A DNA stretch of 25,274 nt from Chara braunii (taxonomy: Eukaryota > Streptophyta > Charophyceae > Charales > Characeae). The notes beneath the pieces are model-generated. The model made no database searches, was not told where the DNA came from, and was given only the letters and a program-made list of their open reading frames with translations. The position numbers and the translations under genes are program-made. Below are positions 19,193-25,274 of the stretch, piece by piece (within the stretch, counting starts at the first letter, position 1; each line of letters starts with the position of its first letter). The stretch spans positions 1,635,526-1,660,799 of the forward strand of contig BFEA01000128.1 of NCBI GenBank assembly GCA_003427395.1, given 5' to 3'.

Positions 19193-20908
19193 ATGACGGT
19201 TTCAGCTTTGGGCATGCCTGGCCAATTGGCCAACGAGTCCATTGACGAGTACCATCAGCGGGTTCTAGCTCAACTCGCACTGATCGAGGCTGAGGTACAG
19301 CGCCAGGCAGCAGCCGAGGCTGCCCGCCTACAGGCTGAAGCGGCGGCAGCAGATGAAAAGCAGCGGCGTCAGGCCGAGGCTGACGCAGATGCCCAGGCCC
19401 GCCGCAAGGAGGCCCAGGATCTGTTACAGCGGCATGAAGCCGCCAGGGTCGAAAAGCTCAAGGTCTGGCATTTTGAACAATCCGAGGACCATGACGACGC
19501 AACACCGGAAGAGCAGCACAAGGAGTTCCTCTCCAGAATCGTGACCCGGTTGGTTTACACTTGTAACCACCTGCAGTCCGAGTTAGAGAAACAACACTAG
19601 GCACTGGCGCAAGAACACCAGGAACTGGAGAACCTCCGACGGGCAGTGCGGAACCACAAGGATCTGCACGAGGGTGCTACACGGACACTTGATTCCCGTG
19701 TACAGGACTTGGAGCAAGCAACACCAAGACCAGATGCTGGTGAACCCAGCAATGCAGCCTCAACCCGCCAATTGGAGGAACAAGTTGACCATGTAGCCGC
19801 AATGCTCGGCGACATCAGCACCTTCGCCGCACCAGCCACCATCAACGAGCAGCTCGACACCTTGCAGACCGAACTTGGGCAGTTGCACCATCCGCCCGAC
19901 AACGATCGCAGCACCAGTGCATCAAAGCACTACAAGATGCCGACGTTCCGGATCGAGAAGTTTGACGACTATATGCATCAGGACTCAGTCGTCCGGTGGC
20001 AAGGCTTTACAACGGAGCTTGGGATTCATGAAGTCCCCGAACATTTGTACATCCCGACGCTGTTCCTCAACGTCCAGGGCGGATGCTAGAACTGGCTCAG
20101 CCACATGGCAACCATCCACGACATCCAGGTCAACAACTTACACAAGAAGATCTCCTGGGAAGATCTCAGCCACATGGCAACCATCCACGACATCCAGGTC
20201 AACAACTTACACAAGAAGATCTCCTGGGAAGATCTAATGAGAGAATGGAAGAAGTGGTTCATTGTTGACGATGCCCCAACGCTCGCCATCAACCACCTCT
20301 TCACCATGACTCAAGGTAACACATCGACGCATGATTGGCTCACGGAATGGCAAGAGATCGTGGCAACACCCGATCTCGACTTGTCGTTTCCGCATCTGTG
20401 CCGAGAGTTCTACAACCGGTCGTGTGCCGCCTTGAGCCTCGCACTCGGTGATCATGAACAGTACACGACCTTTGTCGAAATCATCGATAAGGGTCGTGAA
20501 ATCATCAAGAGCAACCGGGCTGCTGCACACGAGAAGACAACATGGCAACCAACCCATGTGGAGAAAGGAAAATTTGGTCCGCGTCCACAGCATGTCGCTG
20601 CAGTCCAACCGGACAACATTGTGGAAGACCCGACAACCACCTTAACATCATGTGAGGGAGATCAAGGGGCCGCCATCCAGCCACGAAGCAATAACAACTC
20701 CAGTGGAAAAGGGAAGGCGAAAACCGCATCACCGGCTGGAAACAGAAAGCCAGTACCATGGGTCAAGTTCAACTCGACCGAGGCTGAATACAAGTACCAC
20801 AACCGATACGGCTGCTGCTATTGGTGCAACAGCACCAAGCACAAAACCTCCCAATGCCAAGATCAAGGCAAGGAGGATGTTCGACCTCAAATCAGCTCGG
20901 GAAACTGA
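19193..20908 (+). pseudogene. gag: Ty3/gypsy gag with CCHC zinc knuckle, two TAG stops
   Basis: One continuous reading frame from an ATG in good context (GCCACCATGA) to a TGA at 20906, interrupted by TAG at 19598-19600 and 20087-20089. The N-terminal part is an Ala/Gln/Glu-rich coiled coil (EVQRQAAAEAARLQAEAAAA region), with a second helical stretch (ELENLRRAVRNHKDLHEG, LEEQVDHVAAMLG). The middle is capsid-like (MPTFRIEKFDDYMHQDSVVR, then EWKKWFIVDDAP, TQGNTSTHDWLTEWQE, LCREFYNRSCAAL). The C-terminus has a perfect CX2CX4HX4C knuckle (CYWCNSTKHKTSQC, codons ~542-555) that would bind element RNA. Both stops are one C-to-T step from CAG. A perfect 69-bp in-frame tandem duplication lies at 20096-20233. 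The copy is inactive unless stops are read through. Confidence 0.9.
20096..20233 (+). repeat. Perfect 69-bp tandem duplication inside gag
   Basis: 20096-20164 and 20165-20233 are identical and start CTCAGCCACATGG. The duplication keeps the frame and adds 23 residues (SHMATIHDIQ through KKISWEDL). Identity of the two copies, in a gene with several nonsense changes, suggests a recent slippage event or an assembly artefact. Confidence 0.95.
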
Positions 20909-21605
20909 GCTGCGCAAGAGGTGAGGCGACTCCACCTCTCACTTCGCCAGATTCAGCCGCCTTGCTAGCGGCCTCCTACACATATGGGGAGGAGGCGCAT
21001 GTCGCAAGTCCTCGGTAATCTTACGAGGATTACGCTTCCCACTTGGTCCCACCGTTGGACCAGCCACTCCACGTGCAACAATCCACTGCATGCACGGTTT
21101 CACCACCATCGACAACCGATTCGGCAGCTTCGCCGCCAACTTTCACCGGGGATTCGACGTCATGGTCAACACTTGAGGAGCTCGACCCGTCGACGTTCAC
21201 GGACTTCCAATGGATGCCCCTTCCCCATCCGGTCAACTGTCGAAACCGCATTGCAACGTGCTCATGGCACAATTGCGGGATTACTTGCACACTGCAGTAC
21301 CAACTCTGTTGATGGACGCCGGAGTAGAGGTTGACCTTCGCGACTACCTTGCGAATATCGACCGCGAGTTCAAGACACAACGGTACGACACCAACGACGC
21401 ACTGTACATACGCATTCAGATCAGAGAAGCGACCTGCAACGCTTTGATCGATTGCGGCGCTACTCGCAACCATATGAGCTAACACTTCATGGTACGCGTT
21501 GGCCTTGGGCCACGCGTTCGAAAGAAGTCGCAGCCCACTCAAGTCACGTTGGTCGACGGTCACACGCACAAGTCCATCGACTGGTGCATTGATTCCGTCC
21601 CCGTG
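20909..21605 (+). pseudogene. pol: Ty3/gypsy pol N-terminus and protease (DCG active site)
   Basis: After gag, coherent reading moves to the -1 frame relative to gag (ATPPLTSPDSAALLAASYTY, SYEDYASHLVPPLDQPLHVQ, WSTLEELDPSTFTDFQW). A frameshift near 21210-21225 moves it to the next frame (LSKPHCNVLMAQLRDYL, YLANIDREFKTQRYDTND, then ALIDCGATRNHMS). The last is the retropepsin active-site motif with Cys in place of the usual Ser/Thr (DCGA at about 21451-21462). In-frame TAA stops at 21016-21018 and 21480-21482 are each one C-to-T step from CAA. Reading then continues as VTLVDGHTHKSIDWCIDSVPV until 21605, where the 538-bp retroposon begins. Family role: processing of Gag-Pol. Confidence 0.82.
21591..21605 (+). 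repeat. Target-site duplication, left copy
   Basis: GATTCCGTCCCCGTG at 21591-21605 is repeated exactly at 22144-22158, immediately after the poly(A) tail of the retroposon. Removing one copy plus the insert restores an uninterrupted pol frame across the site (DSVPV continuing into YFAPH). This independently confirms both boundaries. Confidence 0.97.
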
Positions 21606-22143
21606 GCTCGCCGAAGGCTCCTTCGAGACTATCACAGTTCAAGACACATGGGTGTGCACGGGTGTGCCGGAGCAGACCGGAGGGCTGGAGTGTTAGTGTA
21701 CTGCAGCAACCCCTACATACCCAGTCAGAGGTAGTCCACTCAGTCAATTCCCAGGGTTTGGCCGGGGCAATCAATGCTGGTGGAATAAAGAAGTCTTTCA
21801 GAATTATGTCTGTTTCTCCTTCCATAACTTTATCCAAAAGTTGAGGGAGGAGCTAGCTTTCTAGCAGTGAAAATCTGGCGCCTGGTACTAAGGCGAAGAG
21901 GCTCCCCCCCCCCCTCCCGAGATTACCTGCACAGTCAATCCTCTGGATGCCAGAGTAATCAATGTTGGCAGGCTTCCTCATCATTTTGTATTCATGTTGT
22001 AAAGGGACGCTGGACCCGCTTTCCAGCAGGTGATGCTCCCCACCAATAGATGGAGCCTCTCTCCAGGTGCTAGCGGTGTCTGATTTCGTCAGCACCACTA
22101 GCACTGCAGGGGGTTGTCCTTTAAAAAAAAAAAAAAAAAAAAA
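21606..22143 (+). mobile_element. 538-bp poly(A) retroposon inserted in gypsy pol
   Basis: The insert is bounded by 15-bp target-site duplications and ends in A21-22 (22122-22143), the hallmarks of LINE-mediated insertion. No RT or other protein is encoded, so it is a SINE-like or 5'-truncated non-autonomous element. It has an internal imperfect duplication of about 190 bp period (CAGTCAAT...AATCAATG(C/T)TGG at 21742-21780 and 21932-21968). The 3' part is highly structured. Hairpins lie at 21941-21955 (CTCTGG/CCAGAG), 22009-22027 (GCTGGA/TCCAGC), 22035-22056 (GCTCC/GGAGC) and 22067-22104 (GTGCTAG..GGTG paired with CACC..CTAGCAC). The 22009 hairpin matches the LINE tail hairpin. No clear pol III box A/B was found. 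Confidence 0.9.
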
Positions 22144-22158
22144 GATTCCGTCCCCGTG
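22144..22158 (+). repeat. Target-site duplication, right copy
   Basis: Exact match to 21591-21605, directly after the A tract. Gypsy pol reading resumes here as DSVPVYFAPHASEAVSFDIL. Confidence 0.97.
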
Positions 22159-22440
22159 TACTTTGCCCCGCATGCAAGCGAGGCCGTGTCCTTCGACATT
22201 TTGGACACCAAGTTACGAGCAGATTTGCAAGCATCTGCACCGCTAATCTATGCCAACTATGAGCGACGAAGACCAGCTAAGGAAGCTTCACAAGCTGGCC
22301 CTCCCACCGGGACTTTGGTCCTTCCCTCCGACAGGCAGCTCGCCCTCACAGGTAAGCTCGGTCTTTCAAGGAAGGGGGGGGAGGGCATACTGCGCAGCCA
22401 CATGGGCCTGCAGGGCCTAACCAGTGTCGTCTCAGCCTAA
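22144..22440 (+). pseudogene. pol: Continuation of gypsy pol, then chimeric tail
   Basis: The frame continues from the protease segment after the retroposon (YFAPHASEAVSFDILDTK, to about 22212). Ty3/gypsy proteins normally continue here into an (F/Y)D(V/M)ILGM.WL motif and then RT. That motif is missing, and the frame instead reads LRADLQASAPLIYANYERRR, with no recognisable RT downstream. The gypsy element is therefore cut short, by deletion or recombination, near 22212. The 3' part of the ORF (22260-22440) runs into the 46-bp repeats and is probably not pol. CACAGGTAAGC at about 22347 is a splice-donor-like word. Confidence 0.6.
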
Positions 22441-22690
22441 AAGCCTGAAAACAAGGGCCTACAGGCCCTGTGTCGTTTCAGCCTAAAAACATGAAAACAA
22501 GGGCCTACAGGCCCTGTGTCGTTTCAGCTTGAAAGCCTGAAAACAAGGGCCAACATGCCCTGTGTCGTTTCAGCCTGAAAGCCTGAAAACGAGGGCCTAC
22601 AGGCCCTGTGTCGTTTCAGCCTTACAAGGGCCCTCCAGGCCCTGAGTCTTTTCAGCCTGAAACGGAGGGCCATTTTCAGGCCCTCGTAAG
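22405..22690 (+). repeat. 46-bp tandem repeat with internal palindrome
   Basis: The marker TGTCGTTTCAG (or TGTCGTCTCAG) recurs at 22425, 22471, 22517, 22563 and 22609, exactly 46 bp apart, with a shorter decayed copy near 22644. Units contain AGCCTGAAAACAAGGGCC followed by TACAGGCCCTG. Most units carry the perfect inverted repeat AGGGCCT-AC-AGGCCCT. The unit with GGGCCAACATGCCC (about 22548) has lost the pairing, so the palindrome is not strictly maintained. Confidence 0.93.
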
Positions 22691-23485
22691 ATCGACCTGC
22701 CCTGAAACTTAGGCACCAGACCAGGGTTTAAGCGAACGCCATTTTGGGCCTGTTTTCAAGACAACCTTTGTTTGAACTTCAACACCAGGGTCTGGCACGT
22801 TTTGGCATTGGCAAGAGCAGCCTCCTGGACGGGCCAGCACAATATAAGACTGGCCCGCCCTGCAGGCTGCAGGTAGTTCATAGGGACTTCCCAGGCACTT
22901 CACGTGCAGGAGGCAAGAGGCAGTCTTCAGGATCAGCAGCACTCTGGAGGAGCGCTGCAGTAGTAGTAGTAGCGTTAGCAGTAGTCTTCAGCGCTGGGCG
23001 CTATTAGGAGCTAGAGTAGCATTGGAGAGAGAGAGAGATGGTTGGCGGAGGCCAGGGAGACTTACCTGCGGCGCCATAGCTCCAGCTTCATCTTCGATGT
23101 ACCTGCAACAAGGCGCCACCTTCACAGGTTACTACCGGACACAGAGAGAGAGAGAGATTTCTTCTTCTTCCTCTTCTAAGTCCACCATCTCTCCCTCACC
23201 CTCTTGCTACCTAACTTCTCAGTATCTGCAGACTACGGGAGAGAGAGAGAGATTGGTGACTTTGGGACTTGACGACATTTGGATTCAGACACGACATTGG
23301 GATTGAGACCTTGGACGGCGGACTATTTGGGACCTATAACGAAGACTTGGTGTTGACGACATTCCCATCTTCCCCTCTTCCTCGTCTAACCCCCCTCCTC
23401 TTCGTCTGTGTATGCTTGGGACTGGCGCATTCTTCCTGTGTGAGCGCCAGGTCCCTTCACACCATACGATGATGATGATGTATGT
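22691..23485 (+). other. LTR- or leader-like stretch with (GA)n tracts
   Basis: No coding region is recognised. After the TATA-like box come a (AGT)n tract near 22960 and three (GA)6-8 tracts at about 23024-23039, 23141-23157 and 23238-23253, roughly 100 bp apart. Then come repeated GACGACATT words (23271, 23354) and a (GAT)n tract at 23467-23480. The composition suits an LTR or 5' leader of another retroelement, but no second copy in the window proves this. Confidence 0.4.
22830..22857 (+). promoter_or_regulatory. TATA-like box inside an 8-bp inverted repeat
   Basis: CGGGCCAG and CTGGCCCG flank the 12-nt spacer CACAATATAAGA. The AATATAAG word is a plausible TATA box and the only one I noted in this GC-rich stretch. 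It could be the core promoter of an LTR or of the transcription unit that holds the decayed coding region further downstream. Transcription is not demonstrated by sequence. Confidence 0.4.
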
Positions 23486-23615
23486 TTGGTCTGCATTGCA
23501 ACATTGATTGTTCGGATCATTGGTATATTAGCCTTCCGCTGCGCTATTTTGTACTATGTGAGAGAGGTCGGTTCTTGTTCTGGTCTGTACCGTTATGGTA
23601 TGCGCCACAGGCCGG

Positions 23616-24115
23616 CTATGGCAAATCTATCACCTGGCCATTCCTACAGCACAGTAGTTAGCAACTTAGAGCCAACACGAGGACCAGACATGTGCAGCAG
23701 GCTGCGGACAAGTCGAGACTGTTCCTCACCTTCCCGTACGATGCCTGGTAGTACGGGCCTTCTGGGAATGGTGGGCGCAAGAAATTGCAGACAAGGCACC
23801 ACTAGACATCACGGAGACAGATGCAGTTCTCTTAGAAACTCCAATGAAAGTCGACAGAGTGAAATTGAGGAGCTGATAGCAATGCGGCGGTACCGTGGGC
23901 CTTGTGGACCCTGCGGAATGAATGCTGTAGGCAGGGAGCATCCTCACCGTTGCAGGCATACCAGGAAAGAGTATTGGAGAACATTAGAGTGGCCCTCCTG
24001 GCGGACCTCCATCGCTGTAGATGAACAGGGGGATGAAAGGAGGAAGGCTTCTGGGAAAGATGGGACCCTTACCCACAATTGGTGATCTAGGACCCCCAGA
24101 CGGGCCAGATGGGGT
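23616..24115 (+). pseudogene. Decayed unidentified coding region
   Basis: A 199-codon open frame covers 23486-24085, but the most protein-like stretches are spread over three frames. These include MANLSPGHSYSTVVSNLEPTR from about 23619, WEWWAQEIADKAPLD and ITETDAVLLETPMKVDRVKL around 23763-23860, and AYQERVLENIRVALLADLHR around 23955-24018. This is the pattern of a frameshifted protein gene or retroelement gag. I do not recognise the family. The upstream LTR-like stretch makes an LTR element plausible. Confidence 0.35.
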
Positions 24116-24387
24116 TTGGGCCCCATCCTGCTGCGCCATGGCCCCCGCCCACAACTAGAGTCTGAAAGTGGATAGGAGTGCAGAGCTCCCTGGATGGCAA
24201 CAGAGGTGTACTATAGTTAGGAAGTGTGGTTAGGAGGTGTGTAGGGACGTACATGTACCATAATGGTTATATATTTAAGGGGTTAGACGATACGCAAAGA
24301 GGATAGGAGGATCATAGGTAGGGATGAGCTTCATAAAGGGCCTAGGGGAAGGGGGGAGGAGGGGAAGACCAAAAGGGGTTAAAAAAC

Positions 24388-24403
24388 CTCTTAAAAAGCT
24401 CTT
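24388..24403 (+). repeat. Target-site duplication, left copy (second retroposon)
   Basis: CTCTTAAAAAGCTCTT at 24388-24403 is repeated at 24632-24647. The last two T may belong to the T tract, so the duplication is 14-16 bp. It sits next to the poly(T), that is, the minus-strand poly(A) end of the insert. Confidence 0.92.
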
Positions 24404-24631
24404 TTTTTTTTTTTTTTTTTAAATTGCTCCAATCTATTCGTGGGGAGCAGCACGTGCTGGGAACCGGGCCCAGCGTCCCTTATAATGGAAATACATTCAT
24501 GATTGATGATCACTGATGATAATTTGGGATGATTGAGGATCATTTAGGATGATTTAGGATGATTCAGGATGATAGAGTGGATGATTGAGATCGTGAAATA
24601 GAGATAGATGATGACTAATCAGAATGATTGT
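24402..24631 (-). mobile_element. About 230-bp poly(A) retroposon, minus strand
   Basis: The insert lies between 14-16-bp target-site duplications, with a T tract of about 19-20 at 24402-24420 marking the 3' poly(A) end of a minus-strand element. No coding capacity is visible. Its 3' part carries the hairpin GCTGGG/CCCAGC (24456-24474) and a second hairpin TGCTCC/GGAGCA (24425-24449), 7 nt apart on the element strand. The same two-hairpin arrangement and intervening words (GCTCCCCAC.AATAGAT) occur in the retroposon at 21606-22143, so both belong to one family or share one 3' tail. The 5' half is built of ATGATTYAGG-type repeats. It is inserted in AT-rich DNA. Confidence 0.9.
24500..24600. repeat. 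Tandem GATGATT(T/C)AG repeats
   Basis: Short imperfect 10-11-bp units built on GATGATTYAGGATGATT repeat across most of this stretch (GATTGAGGATCATTTAGGAT, then GATGATTTAGGATGATTCAG). They form the 5' half of the minus-strand retroposon. A 12-base word, ATTGAGGATCAT, also occurs at 114-125 beside the LINE 3' end. Confidence 0.8.
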
Positions 24632-24647
24632 CTCTTAAAAAGCTCTT
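24632..24647 (+). repeat. Target-site duplication, right copy (second retroposon)
   Basis: Exact repeat of 24388-24403. It marks the 5' boundary of the minus-strand retroposon. Confidence 0.92.
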
Positions 24648-24935
24648 AAAAGTACAAAACACAAAACATAAAAACGGGAAAAGGGAGAATAGTGAAGATG
24701 AAGAGTAGAGTACTGAGAAGGGGGATTGGATGGAAATAAGCTGTAAATATAAGGCATAATATACAGAACAGAAGGCAGAAGGCTCGTCAGACCATTGACA
24801 AATCGTGGATAGAAGTACATCAGATTGTACATACAAAGGGTAGATGGCATTCAACACGCTTGGATGATGGGAACACAAAATAGAGCACTAGGAAATATGC
24901 AAGGATTTGGAGACAGTGATATAGGCCCAAGAGAC

Positions 24936-25244
24936 TGTTACGAACACCCCCCCCTGCGCTCCGCTCTCCTTGGGATCCTCCTGATGCGTGCCTGGGTGCC
25001 GCCAGTAAGCTTCCCGATCAGCAGGGAAATCTCTGAAGAAGAGCTATGGATCGGGGAGGGGGGGGCGCCTCATAGCAGCCCCCCCCTTGGTCAAGTGTCT
25101 AGGGCCGCAAGAGCAAGACCAACCCTAAATCTTGAATCTCCCCCTCTTCTGTGCTGTGAAACATGCTTGGCGGTGATAAGCAACTGGGCTGATGCCCCCA
25201 GAATAAAAGGGGCCTTGCTGCTCTGAAAAAAAAAAAAAAAAAAA
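24936..25244 (+). mobile_element. Third poly(A)-ended insertion candidate
   Basis: An A19 tract at about 25226-25244 follows AATAAAA (25202-25208) by about 17 nt, the spacing of a normal polyadenylation signal. This suggests a reverse-transcribed polyadenylated RNA. The left edge is uncertain. TGTTACGA at 24936, also found at the candidate LTR start at 17960, may mark an LTR U3 edge, so the insert could derive from an LTR-element transcript. A CTGGGC/GCCC..CAG hairpin lies near 25187-25202. No target-site duplication was found before the window ends. Confidence 0.45.
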
Positions 25245-25274
25245 ACAAGGAAAAAAAGATATCATTGCAGGTTA

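Noticed and set aside
22405-22690. 46-bp repeat array as a CRISPR
   Set aside because: Units are contiguous with no unique spacers, and the context is a plant-type retroelement.

Overview
This window is a repeat-dense stretch of a eukaryotic nuclear genome. Almost every recognisable coding stretch belongs to a retrotransposon. I see no bacterial operon, no tRNA or rRNA gene and no CRISPR array. Plant-type non-LTR and Ty3/gypsy elements, high local GC, (GA)n/(GAA)n tracts, and a gag/protease sequence that reminds me of Chara gag-pol proteins suggest a streptophyte, perhaps a charophyte alga. That assignment is from memory and unverified. One ambiguous base (n, position 113) shows this is draft assembly, so some frameshifts could be sequence errors.

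Layout. (1) About 149-8320, minus strand: a nearly full-length but broken LINE. ORF1 carries a zinc-knuckle-like motif. ORF2 carries an APE endonuclease, a reverse transcriptase with FADD, and a C-terminal zf-RVT-like motif. The 3' tail has three tandem copies of a hairpin unit. (2) 8390-10210: GA/CT-rich tandem repeats just upstream of the LINE, possibly 5' promoter monomers. (3) 11150-12660, plus: a decayed Ty3/gypsy integrase with a tandemly triplicated block of about 275 bp. (4) 12830-13400, plus: an RT fragment of a second, different LINE lineage, followed at 13647-14090 (minus) by a possible LINE ORF1 remnant. (5) 14110-16200: no gene recognised. (6) 16208-17656, minus: an unrecognised protein-coding-like locus with a plausible 3' splice site. 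(7) 17960-22212, plus: 5' part of a second Ty3/gypsy element, consisting of a possible LTR/leader, a minisatellite, gag with a CCHC knuckle, and protease. Gln-to-stop changes interrupt it, and a 538-bp poly(A) retroposon with 15-bp target-site duplications splits it. (8) 22212-24400: a 46-bp tandem repeat, an LTR/promoter-like stretch and an unidentified decayed coding region. (9) 24388-24647, minus: a second short poly(A) retroposon with 14-16-bp target-site duplications. (10) 24936-25244: a third poly(A)-ended insertion candidate.

How the parts relate. The most interesting link is a 3'-tail hairpin (6-bp stem, 7-nt loop) shared by the LINE's three tail repeats and both short retroposons. 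One closing pair changes from A-T to G-C in a compensatory way. This is what is expected if LINE machinery of this or a related family recognises the hairpin and mobilises the short elements in trans, as in LINE/SINE pairs with shared 3' tails. That relationship is inferred; the hairpins, poly(A) tails and target-site duplications are read directly from the sequence.
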